NCBI GenBank assembly: GCA_005893295.1
Contig: VBOY01000071.1
Span: 1-46,582 of the forward strand
DNA length: 46,582 nt
Reading direction: 5' to 3'
DNA from: Candidatus Eiseniibacteriota bacterium
GTDB lineage: Bacteria > Eisenbacteria > RBG-16-71-46
A program made the translations under genes and the position numbers. The notes under the pieces are model-generated. The model was not told where the DNA came from. It ran no database searches and saw only the letters and a list, made by a program, of their open reading frames with translations. Shown piece by piece: positions 27,435 to 36,900 of this stretch (position 1 is its first letter; each line of letters starts with the position of its first letter).

Positions 27435-30400
27435 ATGAGCCGAGAGAATCCCCTCGACCTCGAGGTCGCCATCATCGGCATGGCGGGCCGCTTTCCCGGC
27501 GCGGATTCCATCGAGGCGTTCTGGCGAAACCTCCGAGCAGGAGTGGAATCGATCCGCGACCTGTCGGACGACGAGCTGCGAGCGGCCGGAGTGGACCCCG
27601 CAACCCTTGCCGACCCGCGCCTCGTACGGCGAGCGGCGGACCTAAGGGGTGCCGATCGCTTCGACGCCGCGCTGTTCGGCTTCACGCCCCGCGAAGCGGA
27701 GCTCATGGACCCGCAATTCCGCGTCTTCCTCGAGGACTCCTGGACGGCACTGGAGAACGCCGGCTACCTGTCCGACCGGCATGACGTGCGCGTGGGCGTG
27801 TTCGCGGGCGCCGGGCCCAATACCTACCTCCTCAACAACGTCTACTCGAACCCGCAGGCCGCCCAGACGCTCGGTGCGTTCCAGACTTCCATCGGCAACG
27901 AGCGGGACTATCTGGCCACCCATGTCTCCTACCGTCTCGACCTGAGGGGGCCGAGCTTGGTCGTCCAGACGGCCTGCTCGACCAGTCTGGTCGCCATCCA
28001 CCTGGCGTGCCAGAGCCTGCTCAACCATGAGTGCGACATCGCCCTCGCCGGCGGCGTTTCCATCAGCGTGCCCCAAACGGCAGGATACCTGTACGAGGAG
28101 GGTGGCATCGCCTCCCCGGACGGCCATTGCCGCGCCTTTGACGAGGCCGCGACCGGATGCGTGAAAGGGAACGGCTCGGGGATCGTCGTCCTCAAGCGTC
28201 TCGCGGAGGCCCTGCGTGACGGCGACACCCTGCGCGCGGTCATCAAGGGCTCGGCCGTGAACAACGACGGCAGCCTGAAGCTGGGCTTCACGGCGCCCAG
28301 CGACGCGGGCCAGGCCGGGGTCATCACCGAAGCCCTCTCCGTGGCGGGCGCGGACGCGGCCAGCGTCACCTATGTGGAGGCGCACGGCACCGGCACCACC
28401 CTCGGCGACCCCGTGGAAGTGGCGGCCCTGGCGCGGGCCTTCGGCGCTCCGGCCGGCCGCATCGGCCGCTGCGCCCTCGGGTCGGTCAAGACCAACGTGG
28501 GCCACCTGGATGCGGCGGCCGGCGTGGCCGGGCTGATCAAAACGGTGCTCTCCCTCGAGCATCGGGAGATCCCTCCCAGCCTGCACTTCCGGCGCCCCAA
28601 TCCGAAGATCGACTTCGCAGCCACCCCCTTCTACGTCAATGCCGACCTGCGTGACTGGCCGGGCGACGGCACTCCGCGCCGCGCCGGGGTGAGCTCCTTC
28701 GGCATCGGCGGCACCAACGCTCATCTGATCCTCGAGGAGCCGCCCGCCTCGGCCCCGTCGGGGCGCGCCCGCCCGGCACAAGTATTCGTCCTTTCGGCGG
28801 CCACCGAGTCGGCGCTGTCGGCGGCCTCGGAGAGCCTCGCAGCGCTGCTGGAGTCGGGCGCCTCTCCGAACCTGGCGGATGCCGCCTACACGCTGCAGGT
28901 CGGACGAAAGCGCCTGCCGTGGCGCCGGGCGGTTACGGGAAGAGACACGGCGGAAGTGATCGCCGCCCTCCGGCAAGGCCCGCATTCGTCACGCGCTCGC
29001 CATGACCTGCGCCGCGGCGCCGAAATCGCCTTCCTCTTCCCGGGCCAGGGTGCGCAGCACCCGGGGATGACCGCCGAGCTGTACCGCCACGAGGCGGCGT
29101 TCCGCGATCCCTTCGACCGGTGCGCCGACCGGCTCCGTCCCCTGCTCGGCCTCGATCTGCGCCGTCTCGTCTTCGCTGCCGACGAGGGTTGGGAGACGGC
29201 GGAAGCGCGCCTCCGCGAGACCTCCCTCTCTCAACCGGCGCTGTTCGCCGTCGAGTTTGCGCTCGCCCGGCTCTGGATCTCCTGGGGTGTCCGGCCCGTG
29301 GCCATGGCCGGCCACAGCATCGGGGAATACGTCGCCGCCTGCCTGGCGGGCGTGCTGTCGTTGGAGGAAGCGCTCGGGCTGGTGGCCGAACGAGGCCGGC
29401 TCATGGGAAGCCTGCCCCGCGGTGCCATGCTCGCCGTGCAGGCCACCGAGGCGGACCTGGCGGCGCGGCTGACTGGCTATCCGGCGCTGTCGGTGGCCGC
29501 GATCAACGGTCCGTCATCGTGCGTCGCCTCGGGGCCGGAGGCGGAGATCGGGCGGCTCGAGGCCGAGCTCGCCGGCACCCCAACGGCACACCGCCGCGTC
29601 CACACGTCCCACGCCTTCCACTCCGCCATGATGGACCCGATCCTCGGGGCGTTCGCGGAGCGCGTCCGGCAAACCCGTCTCAGCGCCCCCTCCATCCCGT
29701 TTCTTTCCAACCTGACCGGGACTTGGATTACGGCGGAGCAGGCGACGGATCCGGCTTACTGGGTGGGTCACCTCCGGAGTGCGGTGCGCTTCGCGGACAA
29801 CCTCGCAACCCTGCTCACCGACCCCGCGCGCGTGCTGCTCGAGGTCGGCCCCGGGACGTTGCTCACGTCCCTGGCCCGTCAGCAGGGAAGCCCCGATATC
29901 ACCCTGGTCGCATCGCTGCGGCACCCTAAGCAGGGCGGCCCCGAGGAAGTCGCCCTGCTCGAGGCGCTGGGGAAGCTTTGGTGCGCCGGCATCGACATCG
30001 ACTGGGAAGCGTTTCACACGGGGTTCGGCCGCCGGCGTGTCCCCCTCCCGACCTATCCCTTCGAGCGGCGGCGCCACTGGATCGAGCCAGGGTCCGGCCC
30101 GGGCGCGGCGGAGGCGACAGGTGTGCCGGCCAAGGAGCCGGACATCGCCCGCTGGTTCTACGCTCCGGGCTGGAAACGATCGCTGACGCGCGGGGCAGCG
30201 CCGGAGGCGGAGCCGCCGTGGCTCGTTTTCGATGACGGTTCGAAGCTCGCGCGCGCCGTCGTCGACCTGGCCGTGGCGCGCGGGGGCTCCGTCACGAGCG
30301 TCCTTGCGGGCGCCGAATTCCTGCACGAGGGAGGAGAGCGGTTCCGGATCGACCCGCGCCGCCGGGAGCACTACGACCGGCTGCTCCGAGAGCTGCACGA

Positions 30401-31580
30401 GACGGGGCGATCGCCGGGGCGCATCGTGCACTTGTGGTGTGCCGACGGATCGCGAATCGACCCCGCGTCCGCCCAGGATGTTGGGTTCTTCTCGCTGCTC
30501 GCTCTCTTCCAGGCGATGGGGGCCGTGGCGGCAGCGGATGACGTCCGGTTGGCGGCCGTGGCGGGCGGACTCTTCGATGTCGTCGGCGAGGAAGTCGTCC
30601 GTCCCGAGCGGGCCACGCTCGTGGGGGCCTGCCGCGTCGCGTCTCAGGAATACCCGGGGTTGACCTGCCGGCTGGTGGACGTGGGAGAGGCGGACATCAC
30701 CCTGGCAGCCCGCAACATCGCCGACGAGCTCGAGGCGGACGATGGCGAGAGAGTGGTCGCCTGGCGCGGCGGCCACCGCTGGGTCCCTGCCTATCAAAAG
30801 ATCCGGCTCGAGCCGCCATCCGGCGGGCCGCCGGTGGTCCGGGCGGGCGGAGCGTTCCTGCTGACCGGCGGCACGGGGCCGCTCGAGCTGGCGATTGCGG
30901 AGCGCCTGGCGGCGGCGGGGGCGAAAGGCATCGCGTTCATCGAATGCGACGGGGGCGCCGAAGCGGCGGTGGCCGGGCTGCGTGACCGCGGCATCGAGGT
31001 CCTCTGCTCCCCGGCCCTCGTCACCCGCCGCGAGGCTCTCGCCGGGGCCGTCGCCGCGGCCCACACCCGCTTCGGCCGCCTCGACGCCATCTTCCACACG
31101 GCCGGCGCCATCGGGGGCGGAATGATCCAGCTCAAGGAGCGCGAGGCCGCCGAGCGCCTGCTGGCGCCGCGACTCGACGGCGCGCGACTCCTGGCCGGCC
31201 AGCTCGAACCCGGCGCGACGCTCGTGCTCTTCTCCTCGGCCATTTCGGCGACCGGGGTCTTCGGTCAGGTCGATTTCTGCGCCGCCAGCGCGTTTCTGGA
31301 TGCCTTCGCCCACTCCCGGAGGCGGAGCCGCCGTGGCTCGTTTTCGATGACGGTTCGAAGCTCGCGCGCGCCGTCGTCGACCTGGCCGTGGCGCGCGGGG
31401 GCTCCGTCACGAGCCGATCGACGAGGGGGTCGAGGCGCTCTGGAGGGCCCTCGATCTGGGTCTTCCCCAGGTGGTCGTGTCGACGCAGGATCTCGACGAA
31501 CTTGTGGCCCAGGCGACTTCGTCCTCGGTGGCCGAGTTTCTCGAGGGGGTCGGCCGGGCGACTCCGCAGCAGGATGGTGA
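27435..31580 (+). CDS. Type I PKS C: KS-AT(malonyl)-degenerate KR, frame broken near 31316
   Basis: KS (about 8-430) has TACSTS (Cys about 181), EAHGTGT and KTNVGHLDAAAG. AT (about 530-820) has FPGQGAQ, GHSIGEY (Ser about 628) and HAFHS, the pattern of malonyl-CoA specificity. The KR (about 905-1290) is eroded. The NADPH motif reads TGGTGPLEL, losing the last Gly of GxGxxG. The usual Lys is Arg (APRLDG, about 1246). The active Tyr is Phe and the Asn is Ser (GQVDFCAASAFLD, about 1281 and 1285); only the Ser (about 1268) remains. From 31316 a 99-bp copy of 30201-30299 replaces the end of the KR and shifts the frame; residues after about 1294 are not real PKS sequence. The ACP continues in another frame (31417-31941). 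ATG 27435 has only a distant GGAG. Expected role: add one C2 unit to the Asp-terminated chain, leaving a beta-ketone. Confidence 0.92.
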   Translation: MSRENPLDLEVAIIGMAGRFPGADSIEAFWRNLRAGVESIRDLSDDELRAAGVDPATLADPRLVRRAADLRGADRFDAALFGFTPREAELMDPQFRVFLEDSWTALENAGYLSDRHDVRVGVFAGAGPNTYLLNNVYSNPQAAQTLGAFQTSIGNERDYLATHVSYRLDLRGPSLVVQTACSTSLVAIHLACQSLLNHECDIALAGGVSISVPQTAGYLYEEGGIASPDGHCRAFDEAATGCVKGNGSGIVVLKRLAEALRDGDTLRAVIKGSAVNNDGSLKLGFTAPSDAGQAGVITEALSVAGADAASVTYVEAHGTGTTLGDPVEVAALARAFGAPAGRIGRCALGSVKTNVGHLDAAAGVAGLIKTVLSLEHREIPPSLHFRRPNPKIDFAATPFYVNADLRDWPGDGTPRRAGVSSFGIGGTNAHLILEEPPASAPSGRARPAQVFVLSAATESALSAASESLAALLESGASPNLADAAYTLQVGRKRLPWRRAVTGRDTAEVIAALRQGPHSSRARHDLRRGAEIAFLFPGQGAQHPGMTAELYRHEAAFRDPFDRCADRLRPLLGLDLRRLVFAADEGWETAEARLRETSLSQPALFAVEFALARLWISWGVRPVAMAGHSIGEYVAACLAGVLSLEEALGLVAERGRLMGSLPRGAMLAVQATEADLAARLTGYPALSVAAINGPSSCVASGPEAEIGRLEAELAGTPTAHRRVHTSHAFHSAMMDPILGAFAERVRQTRLSAPSIPFLSNLTGTWITAEQATDPAYWVGHLRSAVRFADNLATLLTDPARVLLEVGPGTLLTSLARQQGSPDITLVASLRHPKQGGPEEVALLEALGKLWCAGIDIDWEAFHTGFGRRRVPLPTYPFERRRHWIEPGSGPGAAEATGVPAKEPDIARWFYAPGWKRSLTRGAAPEAEPPWLVFDDGSKLARAVVDLAVARGGSVTSVLAGAEFLHEGGERFRIDPRRREHYDRLLRELHETGRSPGRIVHLWCADGSRIDPASAQDVGFFSLLALFQAMGAVAAADDVRLAAVAGGLFDVVGEEVVRPERATLVGACRVASQEYPGLTCRLVDVGEADITLAARNIADELEADDGERVVAWRGGHRWVPAYQKIRLEPPSGGPPVVRAGGAFLLTGGTGPLELAIAERLAAAGAKGIAFIECDGGAEAAVAGLRDRGIEVLCSPALVTRREALAGAVAAAHTRFGRLDAIFHTAGAIGGGMIQLKEREAAERLLAPRLDGARLLAGQLEPGATLVLFSSAISATGVFGQVDFCAASAFLDAFAHSRRRSRRGSFSMTVRSSRAPSSTWPWRAGAPSRADRRGGRGALEGPRSGSSPGGRVDAGSRRTCGPGDFVLGGRVSRGGRPGDSAAGW
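30201..30299 (+). repeat. 99-bp direct repeat, copy 1 (native)
   Basis: It is identical over 99 bp to 31316-31414. Here it is in frame with the PKS (PPWLVFDDGSKLARAVVDL) and reads as the normal structural subdomain ahead of a KR, so this is the original copy. Confidence 0.93.
31316..31414 (+). repeat. 99-bp direct repeat, copy 2 (displaced, breaks the KR)
   Basis: It is an exact copy of 30201-30299 placed 1115 bp downstream, where the last 40-50 residues of the KR core are expected. The PKS frame before it, the native reading of the repeat, and the PKS frame after it are three different frames. No inverted ends or transposase are present. The length of exactly 99 bp suggests a k-mer-type assembly join (inference). 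Confidence 0.93.
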
Positions 31581-31941
31581 AGGGACCGATGTCTCGGCGC
31601 TCGAGTCCGACACCCAGCGCCGGGTCGCGGCGTTATGGTCCCGGCTTCTCGGCGTCGGACGGATCGGTCGGCAGGACAATTTCTTCGACCTCGGCGGGAA
31701 TTCGCTGCTCGCCATTCAGCTCGCCTCACACCTTCGCAAGGCGTTCGACATCGACCTGACGATCGCCCGATTGTTCGAGTCGCCCGACCTCGCGAGCCTC
31801 GCGGCCGCGGTGGAGGCGTCTTTGGAGGAGCGGCGCAAGGGCGAGGAGGTCGCCCGGCTACTGGAGGAAATCGAGAGTCTGTCGGAGGACGAGGTCCGAA
31901 CTGAGCTTACCCGCGCCGTCGGAGCAGAGGGGGGGAGGTAG
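31417..31941 (+). CDS. PKS C, C-terminal part: KR end and ACP
   Basis: This is the continuation of the PKS in a different frame. It starts with the usual end of a KR (EGVEALWRALDLGLPQVVVS) and continues to an ACP with FFDLGGNSLL (Ser at 31702) and the post-Ser helix LFESPDLASLAAAVEAS. The tail LLEEIESLSEDEVRTELT is an acidic amphipathic helix of the kind used for docking to the next subunit. An internal GTG at 31471 is the first start codon but lacks support as a real start. The stop is 4 nt before the next gene. It should be read as part of one protein spanning 27435-31941. Confidence 0.88.
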   Translation: MDEGVEALWRALDLGLPQVVVSTQDLDELVAQATSSSVAEFLEGVGRATPQQDGEGTDVSALESDTQRRVAALWSRLLGVGRIGRQDNFFDLGGNSLLAIQLASHLRKAFDIDLTIARLFESPDLASLAAAVEASLEERRKGEEVARLLEEIESLSEDEVRTELTRAVGAEGGR

Positions 31942-31945
31942 CCCG

Positions 31946-33232
31946 ATGAGCGACGTGAACGACCGCCTGGCGAAGCTGAGCCAGGAGCAGCGGCGACTGC
32001 TGGAGAGGAAGCTGAGAGAGCGCGGCCTCGAGGCGCCGGGAGCCCGCCCGGTGCGCCGCGCGAACCCCGACTCCGCCGCAGCCGAGGAGCGGGAGCCGGA
32101 CGCCTGGCGCCGCCGGCCTCCGGAGCACCCCCTGCGCTTCAGTCTCTACTTCTTCTCGGACGACGGCTCGAAGGAGACCCAAGACAAGTACCGCCTGGTG
32201 CTGGAGAGCGCGCGCTTCGCCGACGAGCACGGCTTCGACGCGGTGTGGACGCCCGAGCGGCACTTCCAGGCTTTCGGAGGCCTCTATCCGAATCCGTCGG
32301 TGCTGGGAGCGGCGCTGGCCGCCATCACCTCCCGCGTCGGCATCCGGGCCGGGAGCGTGGCGCTGCCGCTGCACCATCCCGTCCGGGTCGCCGAAGAGTG
32401 GTCGGTGGTCGACAACCTCTCCCACGGGCGGGTGGCACTCTCCTTCGCTTCGGGCTGGCACCCCGATGATTTCGTTCTCTCTTCGAGCCCCTACGGCGAA
32501 CGGAAGGAGGTCATGTTCCGCGGCATCGAAACGATTCGGCGTCTTTGGGCGGGTGAGGCAATTCCCTTGGAGGGGCCGGAGGGACGGGTCGTGGAAATCC
32601 GCATCCTCCCCCGCCCGGTGCAGCCCGAGCTCCCCATCTGGGTAACCAGTGCGGGCAGCCCCGAGACCTGGGAGCGCGCCGGAGCCATCGGCGCCAACGT
32701 GCTCGCCGCGCTGGTCGGTTATCCGCCCGAGGAGCTCGCGGACCAGATCCGGCGCTACCGGCGGGCCCGCGCCGCCGCCGGGCACGACCCCGACCGGGGG
32801 ATCGTGACGATCGTCGTCCACACCTACGTCGGGACGGACAACGCGGAAGTGCGCGAGCGAGTGCGCGAGCCGATGACGAACTACCTGAAAACCTACCTCA
32901 AGCAGTTTCAGAGACTGGCGCTGGAGCCGACCCACGCCACCGAGCGCGACGCGCGCGACGTCGCGGCGCTGGCCTTCGAGCACTACTTCGACTCCAGCAC
33001 GCTGCTCGGGACGCCGAACAAGTGCGCCCGGATCGCGGACGCCGTCGCCCGGTGCGGGGCGGACGAGATCGCCTGTCTGATCGACTTCGGACTCGACGCG
33101 GACCTGGTGCTCGCAGCGCTCCCCCGGCTCGCCCAGCTGCGGGAGCACTACGCCGCCGGTCCGGCCCGGACCCAGAGAGCTTTCGACGGCAAGGCCCCGC
33201 CGGTCGTCGCCGGCGACGAGGTAAGTGCGTGA
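31946..33232 (+). CDS. Luciferase-like flavin-dependent monooxygenase (LLM class) with N-terminal docking-like helix
   Basis: The protein has 428 residues. The LLM domain runs from about 63 to 400, with WTPERHFQAFGGLYPNP, GSVALPLHHPVRVAEEW and LSHGRVALSFASGWHPDDF, typical of the secondary-metabolism branch of luciferase-like monooxygenases found in PKS/NRPS clusters. It would use reduced FMN and O2. In that branch MupA of mupirocin biosynthesis is linked to hydroxylation of the polyketide; Baeyer-Villiger chemistry also occurs in the wider family. Residues 5-29 (RLAKLSQEQRRLLERKLRER) match the N-terminal helices of NRPS F and G, so it probably docks to the PKS ACP or its neighbours and acts on a tethered chain (inference). 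ATG 31946 follows a strong GGGGGGAGG. It lies 4 nt after the PKS stop. Confidence 0.9.
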   Translation: MSDVNDRLAKLSQEQRRLLERKLRERGLEAPGARPVRRANPDSAAAEEREPDAWRRRPPEHPLRFSLYFFSDDGSKETQDKYRLVLESARFADEHGFDAVWTPERHFQAFGGLYPNPSVLGAALAAITSRVGIRAGSVALPLHHPVRVAEEWSVVDNLSHGRVALSFASGWHPDDFVLSSSPYGERKEVMFRGIETIRRLWAGEAIPLEGPEGRVVEIRILPRPVQPELPIWVTSAGSPETWERAGAIGANVLAALVGYPPEELADQIRRYRRARAAAGHDPDRGIVTIVVHTYVGTDNAEVRERVREPMTNYLKTYLKQFQRLALEPTHATERDARDVAALAFEHYFDSSTLLGTPNKCARIADAVARCGADEIACLIDFGLDADLVLAALPRLAQLREHYAAGPARTQRAFDGKAPPVVAGDEVSA

Positions 33233-33278
33233 CTCACTTTCAAGCGCGGCGCAGGCCGCAGACAAGGAGGACTCCCCG

Positions 33279-33965
33279 ATGCTAGCTCGACGACTCAAGG
33301 AAACGCTCACCAACCATCCATTGCGCCAGCAGCTCGTCTCCCACTCGTTTTTCGACCGAATCCGCACCGCGCCCCTGTCCCGCGGCCAGGTGGCCACGTT
33401 CCTGGGTCAGTGGTGGCATCCGCTGCACTATTTTCCCGTCTTCCTGTCGCGGCTCATCTCGATCTCGCCGCGCGTCGAACTGCAGACGGCGGTCTCCAAG
33501 ATCCTCTACCAAGAGCTTGGCGAGGGGGACGAGCGCCGGGCGCACGAAGTCCTTTATCTCAGCACCATGACACCCCTCGGCTTCGCAAAAGCCGAAGTGA
33601 GCGGAGCGGCCCCCTTTCCGGCAACGGCGCGCCTGGTCGCCGCCTATGCCGAGTCCTCGGCCGATCTGCTCGCCGGCCTCGGCTTCATGTACGGGACGGA
33701 AGTGGCCGATCTGGCCATGGTCTCCGGGATCGGGACGGCAGTGCGGCGCGTGACCGGCGCGGCGGCCCTCCCGTGGGTCGACATCCACGTGGAGCAGGAG
33801 CCCGAGCACGTCGCCCGGGCCAACGACTCCCTGGGGCTGGATCTGTCGGAGACCCAGGAGAAGGCGCTGCTGGCCAGCGCCGAGTCGATGTGGCGCCACT
33901 GGATCGCGTTCTTCGACGCGCTGGAACGCGCGGCCTTCGCATCCCAAGCCGCCACCGCGTCCTGA
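33279..33965 (+). CDS. Heme-oxygenase-like diiron-type oxidase (iron-containing redox enzyme family)
   Basis: The protein has 228 residues and looks all-helical. The start ATG 33279 is chosen because AAGGAGG (33264-33270) lies 8 nt before it; the frame is open further upstream to 33225. Candidate metal ligands follow the pattern of the TenA/PqqC/heme-oxygenase-like (HDO) superfamily: YQELGEGDERRAHEV (Glu79, His89), GTEVADL (Glu141) and DIHVEQEPEHV (His170, Glu174, His177). Family members include UndA, SznF and other O2-using diiron enzymes that do decarboxylation, N-oxidation or C-H oxidation. Here it sits between the flavin monooxygenase and the next NRPS, so it likely acts on the chain after the PKS step or on the building block of NRPS F (inference). 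The exact reaction is unknown. Confidence 0.82.
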   Translation: MLARRLKETLTNHPLRQQLVSHSFFDRIRTAPLSRGQVATFLGQWWHPLHYFPVFLSRLISISPRVELQTAVSKILYQELGEGDERRAHEVLYLSTMTPLGFAKAEVSGAAPFPATARLVAAYAESSADLLAGLGFMYGTEVADLAMVSGIGTAVRRVTGAAALPWVDIHVEQEPEHVARANDSLGLDLSETQEKALLASAESMWRHWIAFFDALERAAFASQAATAS

Positions 33966-33996
33966 GGACGGATATGCGCCCGCAGGAGCCGACCCT

Positions 33997-36900
33997 GTGA
34001 CCGGCCTCGACGCGCGACTCGCGGCGCTCACACCCGAGCAGCGCGCTCTCTTCGAGGCGCGGCTGAAGCAGAAAGGTCTCACTGCGCCTCGGCCGCAGCG
34101 CATCCAGCCCATCCCGAACCGGGAGCGCCTCGAGTCGTTTCCCACCTCCCTGGACCAGGAGCGGCTGTGGTTCATCGATCAGATGGAGCCGGGCAACCCC
34201 GCCTACAACATCCACCAGGCGAGCCGCCTGTTCGGTCCCATCGATGCGGAGCTCATGCGGCGTGCCGTCAACGCCTCCCTGGCCCGGCACGAGGTGCTCC
34301 GCACCACGTTCCGGGTGGTGGACGGGCGGCCTGTCCAGGTGGTCGCGCCATCGCTGGAGATCGACGTGCCCGTCACCGACCTCTCCCGCGTCCCGGACGG
34401 CGAGCGGGAAGCGGCCGCCTTGCGGGCGGCGGTGCAGGCGGCGGCCGTGCGCTTCGACCTCGAGCGCGGGCCGCTGGTGCGGGTCGGCCTCGCCCGGCTC
34501 GGCCCCGGGGACCATGTCCTCACCATCTGCATGCACCACGCGGTGACGGATCGCTTCTCCTTCGACATCTTCGAGCACGAAATCTCGCGGATCTACGTCG
34601 CGCTGCGCGACGGCGGCACGGCGGAGCTGCCGCGCCTCCCCATCCAGTTCGCGGATTTCGCCGCATGGCAGCGGGAGGAGCTCTCCGGCGAGCGCCTCGA
34701 GCGTCACCTGGCGTATTGGCGCGACAAGCTCGCCGGCGCGCCGCCGGTGCTGGAGATCCCCACGGACCGGCGGCGTCCGCCCGTCCAGACCTTCCAGGGG
34801 GCGCGCGCCACCATCGTCTACCCCGACGCCTTGCTCGTGGCCCTCAAGGCGGTCGCCCGCGAGGCCAACGCCACGATGTTCATGACCATGCTCGCCGCCC
34901 TGGACGTGCTCTGCTGGAAGTACACCTCGCAGCGCGATCTGATCATCGGCTCCGCCATCGCCGATCGCAACCGGTCCGAGACGGAAAACGTCATCGGCTA
35001 CTTCCTCAACATGCTGCTGCTGCGCGCCACCCTCGATCCGGTCATGAGCTTCCGCCAGCTCCTCGCCCAGGTGCGCGAGACGGCGCTGGGCGCCTACGCC
35101 CACCAGGACGTCCCCTTCGCGACCCTCGTCGCCGAGCTCCGCCCGCGGCAGGACCCCAGCCGCAACCCCCTCATCCAGGTCTCGTTCATCTACCTCGACT
35201 TCCCCGTCCTGGAGACGCCCGAGTACGCCGGCCTCTCGTCGGCCCCCATGGACGTGGACAACGGCGCGTCCCGCTTCGACATGACGCTGGCGTGCACGGA
35301 GCTGCCGGGTACGGGAATCCACGGCTACATCGAGTACAACACCGACCTCTACGATCGGTTGAAGGTCGAGCGCATGCTGCGCCACCTGGGCCGGATCCTC
35401 GAGTCGGTCGCGGCCGAGCCGGACCGACCCTTGGGCGAGATCGAGATGCTCACCGCCCAGGAGCGGGAGGGTCTGACGGTCCGGTTCAACGACACGGTGC
35501 GGCAGGCCGACGACGCCTGCCTGCACGAGCTGTTTGAGCGCGCCGTCACCGCTTCGCCGGACCAACCCGCCCTGGTGTTCGGCAGGAGCGTGACGACCGG
35601 AGGCCGGCTCGACGCTGCGGCCAACCGGCTCGCCCGCCGGCTGCGCGAGGCGGGCGTCGGAGCGGGCTCGTTGGTGCCCGTGTGCGCCGAGCGCTCGCCC
35701 GAGCAGGTGGTCGCGGTCCTGGCCGTGCTCAAGGCGGGAGGCGCTTACGCTCCGCTCGACGCCGGACTTCCCTCCGGGCGCCTCGCGAGCATGCTCGCCG
35801 ACCTGAGTCCTACGGTGGTCCTGGTTCAGCGCCGCCTGGCACCCGCGGTCCCTCAGACCGGCGGCGCCGCGCTCCTCGAGATCGAACCGGCGTGGGATGA
35901 GAGTCTCGAGAGGCGCCACGAGACGCCGCCCCTGCCCGCGCCCGGTGACCTGGCCTACGTGATGTTTACCTCGGGCTCCACGGGGGCACCGAAGGGAGTC
36001 ATGGTCCCCCACCGGGCCATCGTCAATCGGCTGCGGTGGGCGCAGGAGAGGTATCCCATCCGGCCGGGCGAGAGGGTGCTCCACAACTCCTCCTTCGGGT
36101 TCGACATCGCCGTGTGGGAGCTCTTCGGCCCGCTCCTGGCCGGCGGGACGGTGGTCCTTCCACGGGAGGGCGAGCATAAGGATCCGGCGGCGCTGGCCCG
36201 CCTCGTCCGCGACGAGCGCGTCGCCGTGGCCCATTTCGTCCCGTCGCTGCTGCGCCCATTCCTCGACGCCCCCGAACTCGCCGAGTGCCGCTCACTGCGG
36301 GCGGTGTTCTGCGGGGGGGAGGGGATGGATCGGGAGCTGCACGACCGATTCTTCGAGAGGCTTCCGGGCCGCACCTTGGCCCACTTCTACGGTCCGACCG
36401 AGGCCGCCATCAGTTGTCTGGCCTGGGACTGCGGGCCCGGCCTCGCCCCCGGCGCGGTGCCGCTGGGCCGGCCCGTCGCCAACACGCGCGTCTACTTGCT
36501 GGACTCCTCGTTTCAGCCGGTCCCGGTGGGCGTGCCGGGAGAGATCGCCATCGGCGGCGTGGGGCTGGCGCGCGGCTATCTCGCGCGACCCGATCTCACC
36601 TCCGACCGCTTCGTGCCCGATCCGATCTCCGGGGAGGCGGGGGCACGGCTCTATCGTACGGGGGACGTCGCAAAGTTCCGCGACGACGGCGTGCTGGAGT
36701 TCCTCGGGCGCTCCGATCATCAGATCAAGATCCGCGGACATCGCATCGAGCCGGGCGAGATCGAGACGGCCCTCGAACGGATTCCGAACGTGAGGCGGGC
36801 CGTCGCCGTGGCCCGCGGGGAAGGTGCGGCGCGTCGGCTCGTGGCCTACTTGGTCGCGGACGGGGAGGCGCCCGACGAATCCGCCCTGCGCGCGGCGCTG

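Noticed and set aside
31316-31414. 99-bp repeat as an insertion element or regulatory repeat
   Set aside because: No inverted ends, no target duplication, no transposase, and copy 1 is ordinary PKS coding sequence; assembly error or simple duplication is simpler.
33685-36234. - strand open frame (849 codons) opposite the HDO oxidase and NRPS F
   Set aside because: It spans two real + strand genes and the gap between them, and its translation has no recognisable domain.
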